From: Campylobacterota bacterium
GTDB taxonomy: Bacteria; Campylobacterota; Campylobacteria; Campylobacterales; QNZT01
NCBI GenBank assembly: GCA_022600175.1
Contig: JAHZKW010000140.1
Coordinates: forward strand, 1 to 37,488
Length of the DNA: 37,488 nucleotides
Reading direction: 5' to 3'
Of the stretch, positions 1 through 8,657 are shown in pieces. Under the pieces are notes generated by a model. That model saw nothing but the letters and a program-made list of their open reading frames with translations, ran no database searches and was not told the origin of the DNA. A program made the translations under genes and the position numbers. Every line of letters starts with the position of its first letter. Position 1 is the stretch's first letter.

Positions 1-576
1 GTCTGGCGGCGTGGCATCGAATATCTCTGGATCAGGCTGAATAGCCAGCGCGGGATCTGCCGGAGCATAAGGTGCAACAGGCGAAACAGGTGCCACAATC
101 GGAGCAACGCCACCACCACCGCTATCAACAGGTGCAACAGGTGATATATAATCATAATCAGTCGGCACACGCGATCCGACTTGGCCGGTCACGGGATCAA
201 TGAAAAAGCTCTCAATAAATTGCGCTTGCGCCGGACGCTGCGCGGCAAGCTCGTCAACGGCTTGCTGGTACAGCGGGGCTGAGCTGTATCCACGCACGCC
301 GCCAGCAAACTCTGTCGCCGCTGGCATGCCGCCCATGATGTCCGTCTGAGACATCTGCGGCCCCATACCAAACGCAGACGCAACGTCAGCAGTCTGCTGG
401 AAGCCTGCTTCTTGGAACGGCGTAAACGCGGCAACATCAGGCCCGTAATATGGCACATACCCAATCTGGCTAATGTCTTCAGCCTTGGCCAAATTGCGGC
501 GTGCTGCTTCCTCAATGTATTCTGGGATTTCAACGCTTGACGTTGTTGATCCACCTTTTTTACCTTTCATTATCAT
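1..576 (-). CDS. Partial phage-like protein, C-terminal part off the window
   Basis: This frame is missing from the ORF track because it has no stop inside the window. It starts at an ATG at 576 (MIMKGKKGGSTTSS...) after a good ribosome site (GGGAG, 6-7 bases upstream) and stays open for 192 codons to base 1. The N-terminus (KKGGSTTSSVEIPEYIEEAARRN, then YVPYYGPDVAAFTPFQ) resembles proteins I recall from uncultured marine phages. The end visible here is rich in Pro, Ala and Val with a Gly run, like a virion or tail linker. Its codons are GC-rich, unlike every other gene in the window, so it is foreign: prophage edge or chimeric contig end. The exact role is unknown. The track ORF 189-554 is a shadow of this frame. 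Confidence 0.7.
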   Translation of the reverse strand, partial: MIMKGKKGGSTTSSVEIPEYIEEAARRNLAKAEDISQIGYVPYYGPDVAAFTPFQEAGFQQTADVASAFGMGPQMSQTDIMGGMPAATEFAGGVRGYSSAPLYQQAVDELAAQRPAQAQFIESFFIDPVTGQVGSRVPTDYDYISPVAPVDSGGGGVAPIVAPVSPVAPYAPADPALAIQPDPEIFDATPPD

Positions 577-682
577 CAAAAACTCCCATTATAAATATAG
601 TTACATTTTAGCATAGCTATATTAACAACTCTCTAGATTGTTATAAAATACTTAGTTTCTTAATTTGTATTTAAATTTTTAT

Positions 683-701
683 AAATGAATTAAGTTCATT
701 T
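683..701. promoter_or_regulatory. Inverted repeat upstream of the tetR-type gene
   Basis: AAATGAA-TTAAG-TTCATTT is a perfect 7-base inverted repeat with a 5-base spacer. It lies about 20 bases upstream of the -10-like TACAAT at 723-728. Size and position suit a TetR-family operator, but binding is inferred. Confidence 0.4.
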
Positions 702-722
702 TAAATAACAATATTCTATGAT

Positions 723-728
723 TACAAT
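723..728 (+). promoter_or_regulatory. Candidate -10 box of the efflux operon
   Basis: TACAAT within GATTACAATAC follows an AT-rich stretch, as is usual for Campylobacterota sigma-70 promoters, which rely on the -10 element. It lies between the two inverted repeats and about 65 bases before the chosen TetR start. Confidence 0.4.
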
Positions 729-744
729 ACCTCCTTTTTGAATA

Positions 745-771
745 AACCACATGAGGTATTCTCATGTGGTT
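745..771. promoter_or_regulatory. 11-bp inverted repeat, candidate autoregulatory operator
   Basis: AACCACATGAG-GTATT-CTCATGTGGTT is a perfect inverted repeat with 11-base arms. It sits between the candidate -10 box and the tetR ribosome site, where a bound repressor would block the operon. It could also fold as an mRNA hairpin. There is no U-tract, so a terminator is unlikely. The repeat overlaps the upstream ATG used by the ORF track and is one reason to prefer the start at 793. Confidence 0.5.
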
Positions 772-792
772 AAAAATAGACAAAGGTCATTT

Positions 793-1356
793 ATGAAAGC
801 TGAAGTAGAAAAACTAAAACGAGAATTAATTATCACCGAGAGTATTAAATACTTTGAAACCAATGGATATGAACAGACAAAAATTGTAGAGATTGCAAAG
901 TCACTTAATATCTCTGTAGGTACTATTTATGCTTTTTTCAAATCAAAGGAGAAACTCTACCTACAATGTATCATGACCAATATCAATAACTTTTATGAGA
1001 TGCTAGGTAGTCACCTTACTGATGATCCGAAAGAAAACCTTAAAATTATGCTAAGATTTAAATTTGAATTTTTAATGCGTAAGGAAAAAGTAATGAAAGA
1101 GAGCTTGGAAGCGGATCCACTCTTTAATCAAAAAGTATCATTAAGTGAAGAAAAACCACTCGAAAAGATCTATCTCCAACTTGAAAAAGAGTTACAAGCT
1201 GTGATTCAAAAACCTGAGCTCGACTATCGACTGACTGCTATTGCCTTCAACCGCTACTCTGATGCTTACTTAGAGCATTGGTTTTCACACAAATATGATC
1301 TTTTAGGCGCTGTCGATGAAATCATAGAAAACTTTTTACAAGGAGTCAATAGATGA
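793..1356 (+). CDS. TetR/AcrR-family transcriptional repressor
   Basis: A 187-aa regulator with the TetR layout: an N-terminal helix-turn-helix at about residues 10-50 (YFETNGYEQTKIVEIAKSLNISVGTIYAFFKSKEKL) and a variable ligand-binding helical domain after it. I moved the start from 751 to 793 because AAAGG lies six bases before this ATG and the longer start falls inside a palindrome. The stop overlaps the start of the TolC-like gene (ATGA), so it is the first gene of the efflux operon. By family precedent it represses its own operon and is released by a pump substrate. The ligand cannot be told from sequence. Confidence 0.85.
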   Translation: MKAEVEKLKRELIITESIKYFETNGYEQTKIVEIAKSLNISVGTIYAFFKSKEKLYLQCIMTNINNFYEMLGSHLTDDPKENLKIMLRFKFEFLMRKEKVMKESLEADPLFNQKVSLSEEKPLEKIYLQLEKELQAVIQKPELDYRLTAIAFNRYSDAYLEHWFSHKYDLLGAVDEIIENFLQGVNR

Positions 1357-2588
1357 GAATTATACTTCTCTCTCTACTACCACTAGTTGTTTTTGCGCAA
1401 GATCTCCAAACACTTATTACAGCAGTTGAAAATTCAAACCAAATGCTAAAGTCAACAAAACTTAATACAGATGCCAGTGCTAAAAACATAGAGAGCCAAA
1501 AAAGTAACTCCTACCCTACTCTAGACATTGGAACAGCTTATACGACTATAGATAAAGTTTCAGCCTTTGAAGCAGGAAATCACTTAAGAGTATATGCAAA
1601 AGCGGGTATAGATATTTTTGATGGATTTAAAAATCGAAATCTTGTAAAACAGAAAAAGCGTGAATATCAAGCAAATCAACATGACCTATACTACTACAAA
1701 GAGACACTTCTACTTGATGTAATCCAAGATTATTTCAATATCAAAAGTGCTGAAGCCTCTTTGTCGGCACTACAAAAGAAATCAAAACAGCTTCAAGCAG
1801 ATCTCAAACGTATTACAAGATTTAAGGCTGCTGAACTTGCCACACAAGATGAAATTGATAAACTCCAATCTACTTATGATGCAAACCTATACGATATAGA
1901 GACACAAAAACTAAATATTCAAACCCTCAAAGAGTACCTCTCTTTAAAAACAGACCTTCACATAGACAACCTTAAAGAGAGTCATCTTATTATGCCACAA
2001 ACACTTACCTATCATCCTAGCAATGCACTACTGGCACTTCAAAAGCAAGCAGAAGCACTAGGGGCTGCAGCAAAAGCTAGAAATGCAATCTACTATCCTA
2101 ACTTGCGTCTTGAAGATACCTATGCGTATAATGACTATAGTCGAGATGATGGTTCCTCAGCAATAGGACTTGAGAGAATCGACAAACAAAACACACTCTC
2201 TCTTTCAGCCAATATGCGTCTTTTCGATAACGGCACAATCAAAAAACAAAAACAAGCAATCCAAATCCAAAAACAAGCACTTTTAGAACAGATAAATTAT
2301 AAAAAGAAAGAAGAGCAAGTTGCATTTAACCTAGCACTTGTCTCACTCAAAAGTACCCAAACCAATATCAAAAGTACAAAAAGCGCATACAAAGCAGCAC
2401 AAAGTACTTTTAAAAGTATCAAAGCAAAATTTAACGCAGGTATCGTAGATAATGTCACATATCTTGATGCCCTAACACAAATGACCAATACCAACGCACT
2501 TTATCAAAAATCGCTCAACGATTTAGAAATCGCAAAAGCAAACTACTATTTCCGTGCAGGAAAAAATCTAAAGGATTTTATTCAATGA
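1353..2588 (+). CDS. TolC-family outer-membrane efflux channel
   Basis: A 411-aa protein with a short signal peptide (MRIILLSLLPLVVFA-QD) and two long helical, coiled-coil-like repeats rich in Gln, Lys and Ala, the layout of the TolC/OEP family. Near the C-terminus, FNAGIVDNVTYLDALTQMTNTNALYQ is the typical second-repeat signature (the xxGxxxxxxxLDA pattern). It overlaps the regulator upstream and the adaptor downstream by 4 bases each, so the genes are translationally coupled. It should form the outer-membrane exit duct of the tripartite pump encoded here. The track ORF 2297-2494 on the minus strand is a shadow. Confidence 0.88.
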   Translation: MRIILLSLLPLVVFAQDLQTLITAVENSNQMLKSTKLNTDASAKNIESQKSNSYPTLDIGTAYTTIDKVSAFEAGNHLRVYAKAGIDIFDGFKNRNLVKQKKREYQANQHDLYYYKETLLLDVIQDYFNIKSAEASLSALQKKSKQLQADLKRITRFKAAELATQDEIDKLQSTYDANLYDIETQKLNIQTLKEYLSLKTDLHIDNLKESHLIMPQTLTYHPSNALLALQKQAEALGAAAKARNAIYYPNLRLEDTYAYNDYSRDDGSSAIGLERIDKQNTLSLSANMRLFDNGTIKKQKQAIQIQKQALLEQINYKKKEEQVAFNLALVSLKSTQTNIKSTKSAYKAAQSTFKSIKAKFNAGIVDNVTYLDALTQMTNTNALYQKSLNDLEIAKANYYFRAGKNLKDFIQ

Positions 2589-3334
2589 AAAAACTACTAT
2601 TTACACTACTCACCACTTTCGCTCTTTTTACACAAGCACATGCACAAGAGATCTATGCAATCTTTGATGTAGAAGCCCTACATGATGCAAAACTCTCTAT
2701 GGCATCAGGCGGTGTGATCAAAACCATTAAAGTTGATATCGGCGATAGTGTCAAAAAAGGGGACCTGCTTATCGAATTAGACAATGCTGATTTAAAAGCG
2801 AGTGTCGGCGTTGCAGAAGCAAACTACAAGAGTGCACAAACCTCTCTCAAATATGCCCAGCGTGCTTACAATAGACAACAAAAAGTCAAAGAGCTCATCG
2901 ATCAAGCGGAGTTTGATAAGTTTAAACTGGATCTTGAAAGCGCAAAAACATATGTTTCCCAGATGAAAGCAGCACTCACCTACCAACGAAGCCTTTTAGC
3001 AAAAAGCAGACTAACCGCTCCATTTGACGGTGTGATCAGTGATAAACTTACAGAAATTGGTAATGCCATCAGCGGCGGCAATCCAAAAACACTTTTAAAT
3101 TTACAAAGTTATGAAATTAAATTGGTTATCACTTTTGATGCACAACACTGGGATAGTGTCAAAGTGGGCAATATGTACCGTTATAAAATCGATGGCAGTG
3201 ATACAGAGTTCACTGGAAAAATCTCTAAAATCTACCCTTCAATTGATAAAGAAACCAGAATGATCAAAGCAGAAGTTGAAGCTAAAGATATCCCTATCGG
3301 CCTTTTTGGTACCGGCCATATCATCACGGAGTAA
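2585..3334 (+). CDS. RND periplasmic adaptor (membrane-fusion protein)
   Basis: A 249-aa HlyD/RND-type adaptor. Signal peptide MKKLLFTLLTTFALFTQAHA, then a biotinyl-lipoyl-like half motif (GGVIKTIKVDIGDSVKKGDLLIELDNADLKA), a short alpha-hairpin (about residues 75-135) and the returning half (RLTAPFDGVISDKLTEIGNAI), followed by a beta-barrel region. It is shorter than the 350-400 aa of AcrA-type proteins, mainly because little follows the barrel. It would bridge the TolC-like channel and the RND pump encoded on either side. Start overlaps the TolC-like stop by 4 bases. Confidence 0.87.
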   Translation: MKKLLFTLLTTFALFTQAHAQEIYAIFDVEALHDAKLSMASGGVIKTIKVDIGDSVKKGDLLIELDNADLKASVGVAEANYKSAQTSLKYAQRAYNRQQKVKELIDQAEFDKFKLDLESAKTYVSQMKAALTYQRSLLAKSRLTAPFDGVISDKLTEIGNAISGGNPKTLLNLQSYEIKLVITFDAQHWDSVKVGNMYRYKIDGSDTEFTGKISKIYPSIDKETRMIKAEVEAKDIPIGLFGTGHIITE

Positions 3335-3337
3335 CAG

Positions 3338-6300
3338 ATGTATAAATTTGCCATAAACCGCCCCATTACAATCTTGATGGCGGTTCTCAGTCTGATCATT
3401 TTCGGAATGATGTCCTATAACAAAATGCCTGTCAATCTTTTTCCAAACGTTGACTTTCCACTTGTGACGATCCAAACTGCCTATGATGGGGCAAATGCTG
3501 CTTCAGTAGAGTCTAAAGTCACAGACAAGATTGAAGAAGCAGTCAGTGGTATTGATGGCATCGACAAAATTACCTCCAGTTCATACGAAGGGCTTAGTAT
3601 TGTCCTGATTCAGTTTGATTTAGAACGTGACATCACTGAGTGTGCCAACGACGTACGTGACAAGATAGGCGCTCTAAAACTAGCGAGTGATATTGATAAA
3701 TCTGTTGTCAAAAAAGTCGATTCAGGCGGCAGTGTGATCAACCTTTTTGTCGCTTCAAAAAATAGTGATATGCAATCTCTCATGCTTTTAGCAGATGAGA
3801 AGCTTAAACCAAAACTCCAACGTGTTAGAGATGTAGGAGAAGTCAAGATCATCGGCTATCGTGATCGTGAGATTCGTATCTTTGTCAAGCCATTTTTACT
3901 CAACAAATACAACATCTCTATCTCAGAACTTCAAAATGCAATTGCCTCTGACAACTACAAAGCAAGTGCAGGAAAACTGATCAACGACAAACAGGAGATC
4001 ATCATCAATGCCAAAGGGGATGCACACTCTATTGAAGATCTGCAAAACATGATCATCAAACGAGGAGTCAGACTCAAAGATATCGCTACGGTTGAAGATG
4101 GACTCAGTGATGAGAAAAGTTACTCAGAACTCAACGGTGAACAAGGTGTTATGCTAGAGGTTAAAAAGATCTCCGGAACCAATGCCTTGGATATTATCGC
4201 AGGTGTCAAAGCAACTATGGGCGATCTTGAGCAAATTGCCGGAGAAAACTATACACTGACACTGGTACAAGATCAAAGCAGCAAAATCCTTGTCAACCTG
4301 AATAACGTAGAGTTTGATCTGATCTTTGGTGCATTTTTAGCAATTATCATCGTTTTTTTATTTTTAAGAAACTTAACTGCCACACTCCTGTCTGCTTTAG
4401 CAATACCGATCTCTATCATCGGTACCTTCTTTGTACTTGACTTTCTAGGGTATGATCTCAACAAACTCTCCATGATAGGACTCACACTTGCTATCGGTAT
4501 CTTTATCGACGATGCGATCGTTGTGATTGAAAATATCATGAAAAAGATGGAAGCGGGCATGGAAACCTTTGAAGCCACACTACTTGGTGTCAAAGAGATC
4601 GCCTTTACCGTTATGGGAATCTCTGCCATGCTTTTAGCCGTCTTTATCCCTATCGCCTTTATGGATGGAATCGTTGGTAAATTCTTTAATGCCTTCGCTG
4701 TGACAGTTGCAAGCGGTGTCTTAATCTCCTATTTTGTAGCAATCATGTTTATCCCTGCTTTTGGTTCACGTATGCTAAACCATAAAGAGAGTAAATTTCA
4801 CACACTGACTGAACCGATTTTTGCAAAACTTGATCGAGGATATGTATGGATATTAACATACTTGATACGTTTTAAATACCTCACAATCGTTGGAGTGGTA
4901 CTTCTCATCGTTGCTTCAAGTCCTATCGCTAAAAACGTTGGTATGGACTTTGTCCCGATGGAAGATAACAGTGAGTTTCAAGTCATTCTCAAAGCAGATG
5001 TCGGTATCTCGCTTGAGGAGATGAAAAAACGTGCACAGCCGCTTTTTGAAGCCGTCAGAGAAAATGAAAATGTTGTAGACGCTATCCTCTCTATCGGATA
5101 TACGGACTCAGAAGAGACACATAAAGCAAAGATCTACGCCAAACTCAAACCTGTTGAAGCACGCTCCGTCGGACAAGCTGACATCGTAGAAGAGTATCGT
5201 GCAAAGTTTAGTGATATCAAAGAGATGGTCATCACTGTTGAAGAGGTTCCACCGTTTGCCACAGGAGAGAGCAATGCACCGATTCAGGTTGTGATCACGG
5301 GCGATACACTAGAAGAACTTGGTAAAACCTCCAAAGAGGTGATGGCATATCTCGATACCATCGATGGGGTGGTAGATATCGATAGTGACTATGAAGAGGG
5401 AAAACCTGAATATGAGATCACCATTTTGCGTGAAAATGCTAAAAAACAAGGGGTGAGCAGCCAACAGATTGGAGCACTCCTGGGAGCAGCATTTTCAAGT
5501 GATAGGATGATCAGCAGTTTTGAAGATAGAGGACGTCAATATGACATCACACTGCGTTTTGAAGACAGTGAAAGACGCACTATCGATGATATCAAAAAAC
5601 TGATGGTTACCTCTAGTAGCGGTAAACTCATCCCGTTAGAGGGTCTTGTATCGATCAAAGAGAGCAGTTCACTGGCGACTATCAACCGATTTGACAGAGA
5701 GCGTAAAGTGATGGTCACTGCGTATAAAACTGAAGAGACTGCGTTAGATGCAGTCGTCCAAGAGTTGGACACTAAACTGCCGGAGCTTTTACCTACTGGA
5801 TACAGCTACCGCTTTACCGGTGAGGTAGAGCGTATGCAAGAATCCAATGCTGCTTTTGCTGCGGCACTTGGCCTTGCCGTGATCCTCATCTACCTCATCT
5901 TAGCGGCACTTTATGAGTCACTCATACAACCAGTGATCATCATGGTGTCAATGCCGCTTAGTTTTACAGGGGTAATCGTAGCCCTTGGACTTGCAGGTAT
6001 GAACTTCTCACTCTTTGTTATGATCGGTATCATTCTGCTGATGGGAATGATTGGTAAAAATGCCGTACTGGTCGTTGACTTTGCCAATGATGCCATTAAA
6101 GCGGGTAAACAGATTGATGAAGCATTGCTTGAAGCAGGGGAAAAGAGACTTAGACCGATTCTGATGACCACATTTGCCATGGTTGGTGCGATGCTGCCGC
6201 TGGCATTTGGCGGAGGAGCTGGATATGAAGGAAATGCACCTATGGCGATGGCTGTTATCGGTGGGCTTATAAGCTCCACTATTCTAACACTTCTAGTGGT

Positions 6301-6373
6301 TCCATCTTTTTATAAGATTCTCTATCCATTTGATGCTTTTTTACGTAGATGGTATGAAAAAGGGAGGGTGTAA
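3338..6373 (+). CDS. RND-family proton-driven efflux permease (HAE1/AcrB-like)
   Basis: At 1011 aa this is a full-length RND pump. The N-terminal membrane helix (FAINRPITILMAVLSLIIFGMMSYNKMPVNLFPNVDFP) is typical. The proton-relay Asp pair is visible in the fourth helix (GLTLAIGIFIDDAIVVIENIM), and the Lys of the second half in GMIGKNAVLVVDFAN. Two large periplasmic loops flank the membrane bundles. It lies three bases after the adaptor gene and completes a regulator-channel-adaptor-pump operon. Substrates are probably hydrophobic or amphiphilic toxins or drugs, by family; heavy-metal RND pumps look different. Plus-strand translation is uninterrupted, so the gene appears intact. Confidence 0.93.
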   Translation: MYKFAINRPITILMAVLSLIIFGMMSYNKMPVNLFPNVDFPLVTIQTAYDGANAASVESKVTDKIEEAVSGIDGIDKITSSSYEGLSIVLIQFDLERDITECANDVRDKIGALKLASDIDKSVVKKVDSGGSVINLFVASKNSDMQSLMLLADEKLKPKLQRVRDVGEVKIIGYRDREIRIFVKPFLLNKYNISISELQNAIASDNYKASAGKLINDKQEIIINAKGDAHSIEDLQNMIIKRGVRLKDIATVEDGLSDEKSYSELNGEQGVMLEVKKISGTNALDIIAGVKATMGDLEQIAGENYTLTLVQDQSSKILVNLNNVEFDLIFGAFLAIIIVFLFLRNLTATLLSALAIPISIIGTFFVLDFLGYDLNKLSMIGLTLAIGIFIDDAIVVIENIMKKMEAGMETFEATLLGVKEIAFTVMGISAMLLAVFIPIAFMDGIVGKFFNAFAVTVASGVLISYFVAIMFIPAFGSRMLNHKESKFHTLTEPIFAKLDRGYVWILTYLIRFKYLTIVGVVLLIVASSPIAKNVGMDFVPMEDNSEFQVILKADVGISLEEMKKRAQPLFEAVRENENVVDAILSIGYTDSEETHKAKIYAKLKPVEARSVGQADIVEEYRAKFSDIKEMVITVEEVPPFATGESNAPIQVVITGDTLEELGKTSKEVMAYLDTIDGVVDIDSDYEEGKPEYEITILRENAKKQGVSSQQIGALLGAAFSSDRMISSFEDRGRQYDITLRFEDSERRTIDDIKKLMVTSSSGKLIPLEGLVSIKESSSLATINRFDRERKVMVTAYKTEETALDAVVQELDTKLPELLPTGYSYRFTGEVERMQESNAAFAAALGLAVILIYLILAALYESLIQPVIIMVSMPLSFTGVIVALGLAGMNFSLFVMIGIILLMGMIGKNAVLVVDFANDAIKAGKQIDEALLEAGEKRLRPILMTTFAMVGAMLPLAFGGGAGYEGNAPMAMAVIGGLISSTILTLLVVPSFYKILYPFDAFLRRWYEKGRV

Positions 6374-6495
6374 TATATTTTAATTTATTCAAATATGGGG
6401 AATGTTCATTTAACACTTTCACCCATATGATACGATCATTCCTCTATGGATATTTTCTTAAAGTTATTGTATAATTTTAACCACTATTTGTAGGT
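6374..6495. other. Intergenic region with candidate promoter
   Basis: AT-rich spacer after the RND operon. ATATGGG...CCCATAT (about 6403-6438) can pair as a long-looped stem and might end the operon. TATAAT at 6470-6475 is a clear -10-like box just before the short MarR-type gene. No other structure was seen. Confidence 0.4.
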
Positions 6496-6774
6496 TTGAC
6501 TGACATCTCAAGCAAAAAAGTACTACAACATCAAGGAGAAAAATATCGAAGAAAATTTCATATTTTAGAAAAGTTATCACTCCAAAAAGGTAAAGAAAAG
6601 GGATTTGATACTGATAATATGATTATGTGTGGTCGCGTTGCAACGCTACTTGACAATGGACAAAACAGTATTCCCCAACTCTCTAAAACCTTGGGTATCA
6701 GTCGGCAAGCTACACATAAGGCTGTGGGTAAACTTGTCAAAAAAGGGTTTGTCCAGATGCAAGAGTGGGATTAA
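6496..6774 (+). CDS. Short or truncated MarR-type winged-helix protein
   Basis: A 92-aa frame beginning at TTG. The helix-turn-helix is convincing (NSIPQLSKTLGISRQATHKAVGKLVKKGFV), with a leading helix like MarR-family regulators. The family is usually about 140 aa: the wing and C-terminal dimerisation helix are absent, and the frame stops (MQEWD) inside a 10-bp hairpin shared with the opposite strand. The start is weak because the nearest AGG is almost touching the TTG. It is probably a 3'-truncated MarR gene whose tail was replaced when the hydrolase remnant was placed next to it. A working mini-regulator cannot be excluded. Confidence 0.5.
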   Translation: MTDISSKKVLQHQGEKYRRKFHILEKLSLQKGKEKGFDTDNMIMCGRVATLLDNGQNSIPQLSKTLGISRQATHKAVGKLVKKGFVQMQEWD

Positions 6775-6785
6775 CAATCCCACTC
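6763..6785. terminator. Perfect hairpin between convergent ends
   Basis: GAGTGGGATT-AAC-AATCCCACTC, 10-base arms with a 3-base loop. It covers the stop codon of the MarR-type frame and follows the stop of the hydrolase remnant on the other strand. No U-tract follows on either strand, so termination strength is uncertain. Confidence 0.5.
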
Positions 6786-6793
6786 CCAAAACC

Positions 6794-7090
6794 CTATCTT
6801 AAACTATCAAACCAATTGATCGCATCGATATAAAAAGGCAATAAACAAGCATCATGACTGCCTCCTTCTTGGATCATCAATTCAACATTTTGTGCATTAT
6901 TGACTACAAAATTATCATAGGCGAAAAGTGAATTTTCAACCAGTACCACTTGGTCATCATTACAGTGATAAAGTCTCATAGGCATGGCAGGTGTCCAATC
7001 AATGATCGAGTTTTCTACCAACGCATCTTTAAGTGCTGTCTCTTGGTTGCTAATGCTATGAAAGATAAAATGGTTGATAAGGTTGAACAG
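6794..7090 (-). pseudogene. 3' remnant of an alpha/beta-hydrolase (esterase/lipase-like)
   Basis: The minus strand is open from a TAA at 7091-7093 down to the stop at 6794. It encodes about 98 residues resembling the C-terminal end of secreted alpha/beta hydrolases: IDWTPAMPMRLYHCNDDQVVLVENS carries the Asp region and EGGSHDACLLP the catalytic His, ending in INWFDSLR. The serine-containing N-terminal two thirds are missing. The track start at 7021 is a TTG inside the frame without a ribosome site. It therefore looks like a dead gene fragment that still keeps its hairpin downstream. Confidence 0.6.
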
Positions 7091-7297
7091 TTATGGGGTC
7101 AATTTTCCACCTTGGCAGAAGAGAATAATATAGACAAAGAGATAATTTTAAGTAAGTTTGATAGTTTCGGTTCCAGTAATACAAAACAGAAATTGGCACA
7201 AAGCGGCACATCTCTTTGCTCTGATATGTTTATGACCATGTTTACATTACCGTTTAATGTTTTGGAGAAGGTAAGAGAAGATTCGGCAGGAAACTGA
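7058..7297 (+). CDS. Unrecognised short ORF, possibly a gene remnant
   Basis: A 79-aa frame, from the ATG giving MKDKMVDKVEQLWGQ, to a TGA at 7295. I do not recognise it. The composition (balanced charge, WGQFSTLAEENNIDKEIILSKFDSF) reads like a helical bacterial protein rather than random sequence. No good ribosome site precedes the ATG, and the 5' part overlaps the hydrolase remnant on the other strand by about 30 bases. It could be the 3' end of a broken gene or spurious. Confidence 0.3.
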   Translation: MKDKMVDKVEQLWGQFSTLAEENNIDKEIILSKFDSFGSSNTKQKLAQSGTSLCSDMFMTMFTLPFNVLEKVREDSAGN

Positions 7298-7451
7298 AAT
7301 AAGAAGTAACATTTAGTAATTATTTAGATCGGAGGGAGGAAGCCGATAAAATCCACCATATTTTACTTATTAACATTCATTAATGTAGAGTTGAAGTTAT
7401 ATTAAAAGTAGTGTAATATACTCTTAACCATACAAAACCAAAGGAGCAAAG
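7298..7451. promoter_or_regulatory. Upstream region of the MacAB-like operon
   Basis: Contains AT-rich promoter-like sequence (TAATATACT about 45 bases before the start) and a strong ribosome site AAAGGAG seven bases before the ATG at 7452. ACATT-CATT-AATGT (7373-7386) is a small inverted repeat that could bind a MarR-type dimer. That is speculative. Confidence 0.35.
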
Positions 7452-8657
7452 ATGCAAAAGTCACTCTTTCTCACAAGCCTTATAGCAATACAAGTAATTG
7501 CTTCTGATCTCTCACTATTGCATCCGCAAAAAAAACAAATCCAAGAAGAGAAACGCAATGAGATTGAAGCAGCATATCAAAATCAAAAATATGACTGGGT
7601 ATCTCCACTAAACTTATCGCTTACAAAAAGCAAAAGTAAATCAATCGGAGACAATACCTATAGTACAGTCGATAAAGCAGCCATAGGACTAAATCAAGAT
7701 ATCTTTCGTTTTGGAGGTATCTACTACACCCTCTCTTTTGCTGATAAGCAAAAAAGTTTTGAATTACTTACTTGGGAGAAAGAAAATGCACAGCTTTATG
7801 AACAGATATATACCACGGTCCTCAATCTCAGACGTTTACATCTTCAATTAGAACAAGCAAAATACCGCTTAAAGAATCTGGAGATTGATGTCTTTTTAAA
7901 GAGAGAACAGTACAAAACAGGCAGTGTAGATATGACGCAGCTGAATCGAGCGATTATGGATAAAAATGATCAATTGAAAGTAATGATTAATACCAAAGAG
8001 AGTATTGCAAGTACACAAAAAACATTAAGAGCCCTCACACCGCTAAAATTTTCAGAGATTAATATTCCCATTTTTACGATGATTGATAAAAAACAGTATC
8101 TCCAACACAATTATGCAATCAATCAAGCCGCTTTACAGAGTGACCTTAATCTTGACCAATACAAAATCACCAAGTCAAGCTACCTTCCACACCTTAGCAT
8201 CAATGCAGAAGTAGGTTACCAAAACTATGACCATAAAACAAATGATACTGCCGACTATGACGGAGACTATCACTCTACCGGTCTCTCTGTGACTATGCCG
8301 CTTGATTTTAATACAAATACAACCCTACAAGAACAAAAAGCGGCATATCTTCAAACCAAGTTGCAGATAGAAGATGAGAAGATTGCACAAAATGCCGTTT
8401 ATGAAGAGAGTCAGGCACTTATCAAAAACTATCAAGAATACATAGAAGTAACCCGTAAAAACCTCACTTTATATGGTGAGCTGATCACAATGACCAAACA
8501 AGGATTTAAAGCAGGCTACAAATCAGGGTATGACCTGAAAACCATTGAAAACACCCAAAAGATTGATGCTCTGGAGGTTGAAATTAATGAAACAAATATA
8601 CAACTAGAGCTTTTAAAACTTCACTTCGCACAGCAACAAAGGATACCCCATGGATAA
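7452..8657 (+). CDS. TolC-family outer-membrane efflux protein
   Basis: 401 aa with a signal peptide (MQKSLFLTSLIAIQVIAS-D) and long helical hairpins typical of the OEP family, for example YEQIYTTVLNLRRLHLQLEQAKYRLKNLEI and, in the second half, TMTKQGFKAGYKSGYDLKTIENTQKIDAL. It is only distantly similar to the other TolC-like protein in this window, so this is not a recent duplication. Strong AAAGGAG ribosome site. The 3' end overlaps the adaptor gene by 8 bases. It should serve as the exit duct for the MacAB-like pump downstream. Confidence 0.83.
   Translation: MQKSLFLTSLIAIQVIASDLSLLHPQKKQIQEEKRNEIEAAYQNQKYDWVSPLNLSLTKSKSKSIGDNTYSTVDKAAIGLNQDIFRFGGIYYTLSFADKQKSFELLTWEKENAQLYEQIYTTVLNLRRLHLQLEQAKYRLKNLEIDVFLKREQYKTGSVDMTQLNRAIMDKNDQLKVMINTKESIASTQKTLRALTPLKFSEINIPIFTMIDKKQYLQHNYAINQAALQSDLNLDQYKITKSSYLPHLSINAEVGYQNYDHKTNDTADYDGDYHSTGLSVTMPLDFNTNTTLQEQKAAYLQTKLQIEDEKIAQNAVYEESQALIKNYQEYIEVTRKNLTLYGELITMTKQGFKAGYKSGYDLKTIENTQKIDALEVEINETNIQLELLKLHFAQQQRIPHG

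Noticed and set aside
189-554. Track ORF of 121 aa on the minus strand (MDQQRQALKS...)
   Set aside because: It is a different frame of the longer open phage-like frame 1-576, which has a ribosome site and a protein-like composition.
6950-7057. 5' part of the track ORF 6950-7297
   Set aside because: This stretch is antisense to the convincing hydrolase remnant and has no ribosome site. Only the part after 7058 might be real.
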